10,161 nucleotides of DNA, from the NCBI GenBank assembly GCA_036752825.1, contig DAIORV010000080.1, positions 1 through 10,161 of the forward strand, given 5' to 3'. The notes beneath the pieces are model-generated. The model did not search any database and had not been told where the DNA came from. It saw only the letters and a list, made by a program, of their open reading frames with translations. The DNA comes from UBA5177 sp002413265. GTDB taxonomy: Bacteria > Chloroflexota > UBA5177. Positions 1 to 6,308 of this stretch are shown here, piece by piece; the first letter of the stretch is position 1; every line of letters begins with the position of its first letter. The translations under genes were made by a program, and so were the position numbers.

Positions 1-2
1 TT

Positions 3-548
3 CTTGCCACGGACCGGATGGTGATCCTGGACGAGGCCTACGCCGAGTTCGCCGGTTACACGCAAGTGCATCTCACCGAGAGCTATCCCAACCTCATCGT
101 GCTCCGCACCATGAGCAAGTGGGGTGGGCTGGCAGGAATCCGCCTCGGGTATGCAGTCGCTCATCCCGAAGTGCGGCGAGAGATGGCGCGGATCAAGTCG
201 CCGTACAACGTTGGGATCGCGGCGCAGGTCGCCGGGGCGGCCTCGCTGCGTGATCGAGCGACGCTCGACGCCAATGCCCAAAAGATCATTCGCGAGCGCG
301 AGCTTCTCAGCGAGCGCCTTTGCAAAATCCCCGGAGGTCGCGTCCATCCTTCGCAGGCTAACTTTCTATACTGGACCACCGAAGGAGCGTCCGCCCTCGC
401 CTGGCGCGATGCGTTATTCGAACGAGGCGTCCTGGTCCGCTCCTTCTCGGAGCCCATCGAAGCCTTGCGGATAACCGTCGGCACCCCGCAAGAGTCCGAT
501 CTCCTTGTCGAGGCCATGGAGGACGTGAGTGCAGCGCACATCGCTTGA
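3..548 (+). CDS. hisC: Histidinol-phosphate aminotransferase, C-terminal part (5' truncated by window edge)
   Basis: Class I/II PLP-dependent aminotransferase that converts imidazole-acetol phosphate and glutamate to L-histidinol phosphate in cytosolic histidine synthesis. The reading frame is open from base 3; about 181 of the usual ~350-360 residues are visible, so the N-terminal half lies to the left. The DEAYAEF motif (codons from about 30) contains the conserved Asp that contacts the PLP ring. The SKxxGLAGxRxGY signature supplies the Schiff-base lysine (codon 117-119). The C-terminal small domain has NFLYW and an RITVGTP segment with the substrate carboxylate-binding arginine. It stops at TGA 546-548, just ahead of hisB. 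Other class I aminotransferases share the fold, but the hisB-hisH context makes hisC by far the best call. Confidence 0.93.
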   Translation, partial: LATDRMVILDEAYAEFAGYTQVHLTESYPNLIVLRTMSKWGGLAGIRLGYAVAHPEVRREMARIKSPYNVGIAAQVAGAASLRDRATLDANAQKIIRERELLSERLCKIPGGRVHPSQANFLYWTTEGASALAWRDALFERGVLVRSFSEPIEALRITVGTPQESDLLVEAMEDVSAAHIA

Positions 549-590
549 GAAATGCTACTTCGGGGCCCCTTGTATGGATCGGGGCGGTCG

Positions 591-1172
591 GTGAGCCGCA
601 GCGCAGATATCTCGCGCGAAACCTCTGAGACAGCAGTTTCTGTCCGGGTCGACGTGGACGGTACTGGGCAGGCGCACGTCTCGACCGGAGTAGGCTTTCT
701 CGATCACATGCTGACGCTATTCGCTCGTCACAGCCGCTTCGACTTGTCGGTCGAGGCGCGAGGTGACATTCACGTCGACGACCACCACACTACCGAAGAC
801 ATCGGCATCGCGCTCGGCCTAGCCCTCCACGAAGCCCTTGGTGACAAACGGGGAGTAGCCCGGTACGGGCATGCCTACGTCCCCATGGACGAGTCATTGC
901 TTCGGGTGGCCCTGGACCTGTCAGGTCGTCCGTTCTGCGTCTATGAGGTTCAGATCGCCGGCACGAAGGTCGGTAGCTTTGACACTGAGCTTGTCGAGCA
1001 TTTCTGCCGGTCGCTGGCCTTCAATGGGCTCTTTACACTGCATGTCGATCTGATTCGCGGGAGCAATTCCCACCACATTCTCGAAGCCGTATTCAAAGCG
1101 CTCGCGTTGTCGCTGCACGCTGCGACGCGCATCGTCCGAGAGGACCTGCCCAGCACCAAAGGCACTCTGTGA
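591..1172 (+). CDS. hisB: Imidazoleglycerol-phosphate dehydratase
   Basis: Monofunctional HisB that dehydrates imidazole glycerol phosphate to imidazole acetol phosphate; a Mn-dependent cytosolic enzyme normally assembling as a 24-mer. From GTG 591 the protein has 193 residues, the usual family length, and begins MSRSADISRETSET, which matches typical HisB N-termini (SR..xIxRxTxET). The frame stays open to an ATG at 552, but the 13 extra residues fit no family pattern and the site before 552 is weak, so GTG 591 is preferred; GGGGCGG lies just upstream. Both metal-binding signatures are present: HHTTED at residues 65-70 and HHILEAVFK at 161-169. GFLDHMLTLFARH lies at 35-47. The last four bases overlap the hisH start (GTGA), implying coupled translation. 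No HisB-N phosphatase domain is present, so histidinol phosphatase must be encoded elsewhere. Confidence 0.95.
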   Translation: MSRSADISRETSETAVSVRVDVDGTGQAHVSTGVGFLDHMLTLFARHSRFDLSVEARGDIHVDDHHTTEDIGIALGLALHEALGDKRGVARYGHAYVPMDESLLRVALDLSGRPFCVYEVQIAGTKVGSFDTELVEHFCRSLAFNGLFTLHVDLIRGSNSHHILEAVFKALALSLHAATRIVREDLPSTKGTL

Positions 1173-1807
1173 TCGCGATTGTCGATTACGGACTCGGCAA
1201 TCTTGCCAGTGTCCGCAATGCGCTGCTTGCCATCGGCGCCGAGGCACGTCTCACCTCGGATCCCGACGCGGTCCGATCGGCTGCAGGCGTCATCCTGCCG
1301 GGGGTCGGCGCGGCACGAGCCGGTATGCAAGGTTTGGAGTCCCGTGGGCTTGCCGGCGCAGTGGTGGATGCCGCAAAGGCTGGGACGCCTCTGTTGGGAC
1401 ACTGTCTCGGGATGCAGCTTCTCTTCGATGAGAGCGAAGAAAATGGCGGCACGCCGTGTTTGGGTGTTATCGGCGGTAAAGTTCGCCGCTTCTCAGGAGA
1501 AATGAAAATCCCGCACATCGGCTGGAACGAAGTGGCCGTGAAGAACGGCAACATGTGGGAAGGTCTGCCCGAGAATCCGTATTTCTATTTCGTACACTCG
1601 TACGTTTGCGTGCCCGAAGAGGCCGACGTTATAGCTGGTACGACCGAGTACGGCGGGAACTTCTGCAGCGCCATTGTCCGCGACAACGTCTGGGGAGTTC
1701 AGTTTCACCCGGAACGCAGCGGATCCGCCGGCCTGCAGCTCATGAGAAACTTTGCATGTTTTTGCCGCAGCGGCACGCATCCTGCATTGGAAGTGAACAG
1801 AAAGTGA
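1169..1807 (+). CDS. hisH: Imidazole glycerol phosphate synthase, glutamine amidotransferase subunit
   Basis: Class I glutamine amidotransferase that releases ammonia from glutamine and channels it to the cyclase HisF, which forms imidazole glycerol phosphate and AICAR. The 212 residues agree with the usual ~200-215. The GTG start at 1169 overlaps the hisB stop and has AAAGG at 1158-1162. Visible motifs are the N-terminal YGLGNLxSVxxAL, the oxyanion-strand PGVGA (44-48), the nucleophile in LLGHCLGMQLLFD (Cys79), and the catalytic His180/Glu182 in GVQFHPERSG. The residue before the nucleophile is His, where HisH more often has Ile or Val; the triad itself is intact. HisH works only with HisF, yet neither hisF nor hisA follows. 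The coding sequence is followed directly by a promoter-like sequence with no obvious terminator. Confidence 0.95.
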   Translation: MIAIVDYGLGNLASVRNALLAIGAEARLTSDPDAVRSAAGVILPGVGAARAGMQGLESRGLAGAVVDAAKAGTPLLGHCLGMQLLFDESEENGGTPCLGVIGGKVRRFSGEMKIPHIGWNEVAVKNGNMWEGLPENPYFYFVHSYVCVPEEADVIAGTTEYGGNFCSAIVRDNVWGVQFHPERSGSAGLQLMRNFACFCRSGTHPALEVNRK

Positions 1808-1836
1808 TTGACTGTTCGCCAATGTGGCCGTAATCT
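1808..1836 (+). promoter_or_regulatory. Probable sigma70-type promoter of the response-regulator gene
   Basis: TTGACT (1808-1813) is separated by exactly 17 bases from TAATCT (1831-1836), a good -35 and a -10 of the TAnnnT type. It starts immediately after the hisH stop and would give a leader of about 90 bases before the ATG at 1936. It suggests that the response regulator has its own transcript and the his operon ends at hisH. Read by eye only. Confidence 0.5.
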
Positions 1837-1891
1837 ATTCCTTAACGACACGTCAACAAAGCCGCATGACGGGCACCAATCATCGCGGCCT

Positions 1892-1913
1892 CAGCGGTCA
1901 TTTTGATCCGCTG
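1892..1913 (+). other. Stem-loop in the response-regulator 5' leader
   Basis: CAGCGG (1892-1897) plus TCA pairs with TGA plus CCGCTG (1908-1913), giving 9 base pairs with one bulged T and a TTT loop. No T-run follows, so it is not a standard terminator. It sits 22 bases before the response-regulator ATG, just ahead of the Shine-Dalgarno GGAAAGGA. It could affect mRNA stability or ribosome access, or be a protein operator; nothing in the sequence decides between these. Confidence 0.35.
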
Positions 1914-1935
1914 TTACACCGGAAAGGACCCGACA

Positions 1936-2298
1936 ATGATCCTCGTTGTCGACGACGAACCCGGCATTACGGAGCTTTTGTCTGATCTGCTAGAGTTGCA
2001 CGGGCATCCGGTCGCGATCGCCAACGACGCGCGATCCGCACTGGATATGTTGCGCCTGCAGAATCCCGACCTGATCATGGTTGACCTGATGATGCCCTCG
2101 GTCGATGGACTGAGCCTGGCTCTCACCTTACGCCACGACCCGCGGGCTCGCGGCATCCCTTTGATCGCGATGAGCGCCTCGGACAGTGCCCTGGCGATCG
2201 CCGATCGCACGGGCGACTTCGATGCTTACATCACGAAACCGTTCGAAAACGATCAGCTGGTTTCAACGGTCGAGCGCTATCTGAAAGTCGCCTCGTAA
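1936..2298 (+). CDS. Stand-alone receiver-domain response regulator (CheY-like)
   Basis: A 120-residue protein made only of a phospho-acceptor receiver domain, expected to be cytosolic and phosphorylated by a histidine kinase encoded elsewhere. The acidic pair is Asp6-Asp7 (VVDDEP), the phosphorylation site is Asp50 in LIMVDLMMP, the switch hydroxyl is Ser80 (LIAMSAS), and the conserved lysine is Lys101 in ITKPF. All catalytic positions are intact. There is no DNA-binding, HPt or enzymatic output domain, so it signals by protein contact, as CheY, DivK or Spo0F do, or as a phosphorelay intermediate. The frame reads back to a TTG at 1903, but ATG 1936 is preceded by GGAAAGGA with a 7-base spacing and gives the standard receiver N-terminus MILVVDDEP. 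No kinase lies next to it, so its pathway cannot be read from context. Confidence 0.9.
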   Translation: MILVVDDEPGITELLSDLLELHGHPVAIANDARSALDMLRLQNPDLIMVDLMMPSVDGLSLALTLRHDPRARGIPLIAMSASDSALAIADRTGDFDAYITKPFENDQLVSTVERYLKVAS

Positions 2299-2320
2299 GG
2301 TCAGCCCAACCTCCGTAGCC

Positions 2321-2337
2321 GCACCCCTTTAGGGTGC
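2321..2337 (+). terminator. Hairpin after the response regulator; weak terminator candidate
   Basis: GCACCC (2321-2326) and GGGTGC (2332-2337) form a perfect 6-bp stem with a CTTTA loop, 23 bases after the response-regulator stop. No T-tract follows, so intrinsic termination would be weak. It may instead protect the 3' end of the mRNA. Confidence 0.35.
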
Positions 2338-2368
2338 CTCACCCTTCGCAGACTGGACATCCTGCGTA

Positions 2369-2398
2369 TTGTGCGCTACTGCCCGGTACCAGTACACT
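2369..2398 (+). promoter_or_regulatory. Possible sigma70-like promoter for the sulfur-carrier E1 leader
   Basis: TTGTGC (2369-2374) and TACACT (2393-2398) are 18 bases apart. A start near 2405 would give a leader of about 190 bases before the ATG at 2596, containing the structures described next. The match is moderate (3 of 6 to 4 of 6 per box), and the location in a 297-base gene-free stretch supports it. Confidence 0.4.
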
Positions 2399-2404
2399 TT
2401 ACAT

Positions 2405-2569
2405 ATGAACTATCTGGTCGGACGGCATACGGCGAAGAACGAAGCCCCGGTGGCTCGTTGCCCTTGTCGCTTACGGCCGGCCGGCTCCGGTCTTCAAACC
2501 AACGGCTCTGTTTGAGCTTACGGTAAGAAGCGAGGACGCCGGCCAGCACACGCTGACCGGTCTTTTTTG
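2405..2569 (+). ncRNA. Structured leader or small RNA ending in an intrinsic terminator, upstream of the rhodanese-MoeB gene
   Basis: About 165 bases between a promoter-like element and a terminator. Three local stems are visible. AACG-A-AGCC (2438-2446) pairs with GGCTCGTT (2452-2459), 8 bp with one bulged A. GCTC (2505-2508) pairs with GAGC (2514-2517). CTTA/TAAG can form around 2517-2527. The octamer GCTTACGG appears twice (about 2468 and 2516). GGCCGGC (2479-2485) can pair with GCCGGCC (2538-2544), which is the 5' arm of the terminator, so an alternative antiterminator fold is possible. I do not recognise a known class: TPP, SAM, cobalamin, tRNA, 6S and SRP signatures were looked for and not seen. 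It could be a regulated leader or a free-standing small RNA. Confidence 0.4.
2539..2569 (+). terminator. Rho-independent terminator just upstream of the rhodanese-MoeB start
   Basis: CCGGCCAGC (2539-2547) pairs with GCTGACCGG (2552-2560) over 9 positions with one C/A mismatch and an ACAC loop, followed directly by TCTTTTTT. This is a textbook intrinsic terminator. It ends 26 bases before the ATG at 2596 and 11 before the Shine-Dalgarno GAGGAG. It lies far from the preceding stop (2298), which favours attenuation or a small-RNA end over simple termination of the upstream gene. Confidence 0.75.
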
Positions 2570-2595
2570 TATTTGCTCATGAGGAGTTGACCAGG

Positions 2596-3750
<1,155 letters not shown>

Positions 3751-3766
3751 CTGGCTCCGGCTTCGA

Positions 3767-3786
3767 TTCCGCACGGGCATGCGGAA
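3767..3786 (+). other. Hairpin after the rhodanese-MoeB gene
   Basis: TTCCGCA (3767-3773) and TGCGGAA (3780-3786) form a perfect 7-bp stem with a CGGGCA loop, 17 bases after the stop at 3750. It is not followed by a T-run. It may act as a weak terminator or 3'-end stabiliser for the upstream mRNA, or as an operator, since a -10-like TATACT begins 7 bases later. Confidence 0.35.
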
Positions 3787-3792
3787 ATCCGA

Positions 3793-3798
3793 TATACT
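3793..3798 (+). promoter_or_regulatory. -10-like box TATACT upstream of the helicase leader
   Basis: TATACT matches TATAAT at 5 of 6 positions. No convincing -35 lies 16-18 bases upstream (CGCACG region), but the inverted repeat at 3767-3786 covers that place and might bind an activator. A start near 3805 would give an RNA of about 83 bases up to the terminator at 3853-3887, or a leader of about 140 bases if the terminator is read through. Confidence 0.4.
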
Positions 3799-3804
3799 TA
3801 GTTG

Positions 3805-3887
3805 TATGCAAGGGCCAGTGCGGCCGTGCGACGTGGCGTCGCCACTTCGAGACCATGAAGCCTTCTGCGCTTCATGGCTCTTTTTTT
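3805..3887 (+). ncRNA. Short structured leader or small RNA ahead of the DEAD-box helicase
   Basis: Between the TATACT box and the terminator lies a strong hairpin: GTGCGACG (3826-3833) pairs with CGTCGC-C-AC (3837-3845), 8 bp with one bulged C and a TGG loop. A GGCC/GGCC mini-stem near 3813-3825 and the terminator hairpin flank it. After the terminator, GTTCCG (3892-3897) and CGGAAC (3912-3917) can form another stem before the Shine-Dalgarno. RNA-helicase mRNAs often have long structured leaders that couple expression to cold or RNA-folding stress; applying that here is inference. I recognise no named RNA family. Confidence 0.4.
3853..3887 (+). terminator. Rho-independent terminator in the helicase leader
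   Basis: CCATGAAG (3853-3860) and CTTCATGG (3870-3877) form a perfect 8-bp stem with a 9-base loop, followed by CTC and seven Ts (3881-3887). It is 103 bases after the rhodanese-MoeB stop and 58 bases before the helicase TTG. It could terminate the upstream transcript or attenuate the helicase gene. Confidence 0.8.
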
Positions 3888-3945
3888 GGGTGTTCCGGGT
3901 GAATGTGTGTGCGGAACGCCTCCCATTCCCCGAAAGGAACACTGC

Positions 3946-5310
3946 TTGACCACATTTGCCGAACTTGGTCTCGATCAACGAACGGTCGAGACACTACGCC
4001 GTATGGATGTCGTGGATCCAACCCCCATCCAGGAGGCGGCCATCCCGCAGCTTCTGGCCGGCCGCGACGTTGTCGGCCAGGCCCGTACCGGCTCCGGCAA
4101 GACGCTGGCGTTTGCGCTGCCGATCATGGCCGCGTGCGACCCAGATCTCTCGGAGCCTCAGGCTCTCATCCTGGTTCCCACCCGCGAGCTCGCGGGACAG
4201 GTGGGACGGGTAATCGATCAGCTCGGACCAATTCGCGGCCTCAGGGCCGCCCAAATCTACGGCGGCCGGGACATGGCCGCGCAGCTCGACCTCCTGAATT
4301 CGGGCCCCCAGATCATCATCGGTACGCCCGGCAGAACACTTGACCATCTTTATCGAGGCGCGCTGCGCCTCCGAAATCTGCGGCTTCTTATCCTCGACGA
4401 AGCGGATCAAATGCTCGACGCCGGTTTCGGTCCGGATGTCGACCTGGTCTTCGATTGTTCGCCGGGCGGCATTCAGGTCGCCCTCTTTTCGGCAACGATC
4501 CCTAAGTGGGTAAACGAGGTCATCAGCCACCGCCTCCACGACCCCGTCCAGGTGCACGTGGACGAAGCGCAGCGAGGCCCGAATGCGAGCGTTGAGCATA
4601 CCATTGTCGAAGTGCCTCAGCCGCAGAAGCTCAACGCGCTCTGCTCCCTTCTGGACGAGCGTGGTGATGGCAATGTGGTGGTCTTCTGCCGGACAAAGAT
4701 CGGCGTCGAGCGGCTCGAACGGCAGTTGAACGGCGCCGGAATCCGAGTCGCGGCACTTCAGGGCAACCTCAGCCAGCCGGTGCGAGAACGGGTGATGCGT
4801 GGCTTCCGCCGCGGCAATCCGCCAATCCTGGTTGCCACGAACGTCGCCGCCCGCGGACTCGATGTCCTCTCGATCGAGATGGTCATCAATTTCGACGTGC
4901 CGGACTCGGCGGAGCTACTGACCCATCGCCTGGGCAGAACCGGGCGGATGGGCCGTCATGGCGCGGCCGTCACCCTGCTGAGTCCTGCGGAGATGCGGGC
5001 CTGGCAGGTCATCGAGCGGCAGATCGGTGTACGAGTCAAGCGCGAGATGTGGGATGGTCATGCGATTCGCGAGAAGGAAGAATCTCCTTCACTACGACCT
5101 CCGGCTACGGCGCCAACTACTTCAAGTGTGCAGCCGGCCGTGGCTGGACCTGAGACTCGAGTCCGGAATCGCCGTTCGAGCAAGTCCCGCCACGATGCGG
5201 TGTGCGCTCAATGTGGCCAACCCACGAAGGTCTCGTTCGTGCCCAAGGTCGATCGCCCCGTCTACTGCTCGACATGTTTTCGAGAGCGGAAGGGCGAGAG
5301 CGCGGCTTAA
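3946..5310 (+). CDS. DEAD-box ATP-dependent RNA helicase with C-terminal zinc ribbon
   Basis: A 454-residue cytosolic RNA helicase of superfamily 2 that unwinds short RNA duplexes or remodels RNPs in ribosome assembly, mRNA decay or cold adaptation. Motifs occur in order: Q motif FAELGL...PTPIQ (4-29), motif I ARTGSGKT (46-53), Ia PTRELA (78-83), Ib GTPGR (126-130), II DEAD (151-154), III SAT (182-184), IV VVFCRT (245-250), V ATNVAARGLD (297-306), VI HRLGRTGRMGR (327-337). A linker rich in Pro, Ser and Arg (about 380-418) leads to CxxC (Cys420, Cys423) and CxxC (Cys441, Cys444), a small zinc ribbon of the CxxCG...RPVYCxxCF type. The chosen start is TTG 3946, with AAAGGA at 3933-3938 and the expected MTTFAELGL N-terminus. 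The upstream in-frame ATG 3874 lies inside the terminator stem. Confidence 0.93.
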   Translation: MTTFAELGLDQRTVETLRRMDVVDPTPIQEAAIPQLLAGRDVVGQARTGSGKTLAFALPIMAACDPDLSEPQALILVPTRELAGQVGRVIDQLGPIRGLRAAQIYGGRDMAAQLDLLNSGPQIIIGTPGRTLDHLYRGALRLRNLRLLILDEADQMLDAGFGPDVDLVFDCSPGGIQVALFSATIPKWVNEVISHRLHDPVQVHVDEAQRGPNASVEHTIVEVPQPQKLNALCSLLDERGDGNVVVFCRTKIGVERLERQLNGAGIRVAALQGNLSQPVRERVMRGFRRGNPPILVATNVAARGLDVLSIEMVINFDVPDSAELLTHRLGRTGRMGRHGAAVTLLSPAEMRAWQVIERQIGVRVKREMWDGHAIREKEESPSLRPPATAPTTSSVQPAVAGPETRVRNRRSSKSRHDAVCAQCGQPTKVSFVPKVDRPVYCSTCFRERKGESAA

Positions 5311-5319
5311 TACTCCTGA

Positions 5320-5345
5320 CGTAACATCAAGGCGTAGATGTAATG
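5320..5345 (+). repeat. Upstream element, copy 1 (similar to 6257-6282)
   Basis: This stretch starts with CGTAACA, has CGTA 13 bases in, and ends in AATG. It aligns without gaps to 6257-6282 with 18 of 26 bases identical. Both copies lie upstream of genes for exported proteins and are followed within 0-2 bases by GGAAC. It may be a shared operator; chance is not excluded. Confidence 0.3.
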
Positions 5346-5347
5346 CC

Positions 5348-5375
5348 GGAACCTATACCCGGCGACAACCGTCTC
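5348..5375 (+). promoter_or_regulatory. ECF-sigma-like promoter of the Lipoprotein_15-type gene
   Basis: GGAACC (5348-5353), 16 bases, then CGTCTC (5370-5375). This is the layout of group-4 (ECF) sigma promoters, where a GGAAC-type -35 and a CGTC-type -10 stand about 16-17 bases apart. It lies 23 bases upstream of the ATG at 5399, giving a short leader that contains AGGAGGA. ECF factors commonly drive cell-envelope genes, which fits the exported product. No sigma or anti-sigma gene is in the window. Confidence 0.5.
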
Positions 5376-5398
5376 ATTTAGCGGCAGGAGGAATGGAT

Positions 5399-6184
5399 AT
5401 GCTCAACAGGCGTCTCATGACACCGGTTTTTGCCATGGCAGTGCTGATCGGTGCGGCGGCATCGGGAGCGACAACGCCGGCGGCGGCACAGAGTCCTCTC
5501 ATCCAGGTTGCCGCGAATCCGACCTTCGGGTCGATCCTCACCGACTCTTCTGGGATGACCCTGTACTACCTTTCCTCCGAGGCGGGAGGTCACCTCGGGT
5601 GCGTCGGTGGCTGCCTTGGCTTCTGGCCGCCGATGGTCTTGCCGGCCGGCACGACGAGCGTTCCCGCGGTAGCGGGAGTGCCCGGAATGTTTGGAGTCAG
5701 CCGGCGAACCGACGTCGTGGGCCAGGTCACGTACAACGGCTTTCCGCTGTACCGCTTCTCCAAGGACGCGGCCGCTGGGGACACCCATGGCGCTGGGATC
5801 AAGGCTTTTGGCGGAGTCTGGCAGCCGGTCGCACTCACTTCAGCGCCACTGACAACCGGCTTCCTTAGGGCCGTGGGGGCCAACAGTACGACCGCCTCCT
5901 TCCTGGTGGAGTTCTCGACTCCCAACCCGGGTCAAGGGATCGTCTTCTTCGGCCAGGGTCCCGGATGCACAGGGCTGGTCGAGGTCGGCACCCAGGACAT
6001 GAGCGCCGGTACTACGACGCACATGGTAAATGTGGTGGGAAATGATCTTCCCGGTACCGTGGGCGACAACGGGATCCTTCCCGGCGCCACCTACTCGTAC
6101 GAAGTCGGGGCCATCACCAGCACCGGCGTAGCGGTCGACGACCACGCTGGAGCCTGTTACACGGTGAAGATTCCAGCCTCCTAA
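5399..6184 (+). CDS. Exported protein with Lipoprotein_15/COG4315-type domain and C-terminal beta-rich domain
   Basis: A 261-residue exported protein. Residues 1-31 are a signal peptide: LNRRLM, a hydrophobic core, then AAAQ, with signal peptidase I cleavage likely near Ala30. No lipobox cysteine is seen. Residues about 40-145 match the secreted-repeat family Lipoprotein_15 (PF03640): GSILxDxxGMTLYYL, a CxGGCxxxWPP segment with Cys68 and Cys72, RTDVVGQVTYNGFPLYRF and the closing FGGVWQPV. The biochemical role of that family is not established. Residues about 150-261 form a second, Gly/Thr-rich beta domain with a fibronectin-like GxxYSYEV edge and Cys190/Cys253 that could pair. ATG 5399 is chosen because AGGAGGA ends 6 bases before it; ATG 5393 would leave no spacing. 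The frame extends upstream to 5027 but overlaps the helicase gene and lacks a signal there. Confidence 0.85.
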   Translation: MLNRRLMTPVFAMAVLIGAAASGATTPAAAQSPLIQVAANPTFGSILTDSSGMTLYYLSSEAGGHLGCVGGCLGFWPPMVLPAGTTSVPAVAGVPGMFGVSRRTDVVGQVTYNGFPLYRFSKDAAAGDTHGAGIKAFGGVWQPVALTSAPLTTGFLRAVGANSTTASFLVEFSTPNPGQGIVFFGQGPGCTGLVEVGTQDMSAGTTTHMVNVVGNDLPGTVGDNGILPGATYSYEVGAITSTGVAVDDHAGACYTVKIPAS

Positions 6185-6198
6185 TCCCGGAGAGTTTC

Positions 6199-6240
6199 GA
6201 TGGGCCGCGCCGAGTGATCGGTGCGGCCCATCTCTTTTTT
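6199..6240 (+). terminator. Strong Rho-independent terminator after the Lipoprotein_15-type gene
   Basis: GATGGGCCGC (6199-6208) pairs perfectly with GCGGCCCATC (6223-6232). A G-T wobble and CCGA/TCGG continue the stem to a GTGA tetraloop, about 15 bp in all, followed by TCTTTTTT. It lies 15 bases after the stop and separates the two exported-protein genes into independent transcripts. Confidence 0.92.
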
Positions 6241-6256
6241 AACGCCGAGCAGCGAC

Positions 6257-6282
6257 CGTAACACTCCGTCGTATCTGCAATG
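6257..6282 (+). repeat. Upstream element, copy 2 (similar to 5320-5345)
   Basis: CGTAACA at 6257-6263, CGTA at 6270-6273 and AATG at 6279-6282 match copy 1 at the same spacing. It lies 26 bases upstream of the ATG at 6309, in the only space that could hold that gene's promoter after the terminator at 6199-6240. No good sigma70 or ECF boxes were found there, so this element may overlap the promoter. Confidence 0.3.
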
Positions 6283-6308
6283 GAACAAACAGAACGGAGG
6301 AGCGACGT

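Noticed and set aside
2479..2520. Possible selenocysteine tRNA because of CTTCAAA (UCA anticodon loop)
   Set aside because: The flanking bases do not form a proper anticodon stem, and there is no T-loop GGTTCGA or acceptor stem.
2405..2569. Known riboswitch or RNA classes (TPP, SAM, cobalamin, 6S, SRP)
   Set aside because: Signature sequences such as CTGAGA of the TPP aptamer or the SRP GGAAGCAGCC-type core are absent. The element is kept only as an unnamed structured leader.
3874..3945. Upstream ATG start for the DEAD-box helicase
   Set aside because: This ATG is inside the terminator stem and has no ribosome site; the added residues match nothing in the family. TTG 3946 has AAAGGA and the expected N-terminus.
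5027..5398. Upstream extension of the Lipoprotein_15-type gene
   Set aside because: It overlaps the 3' end of the helicase gene in another frame and would bury the signal peptide. ATG 5399 has AGGAGGA 6 bases upstream.
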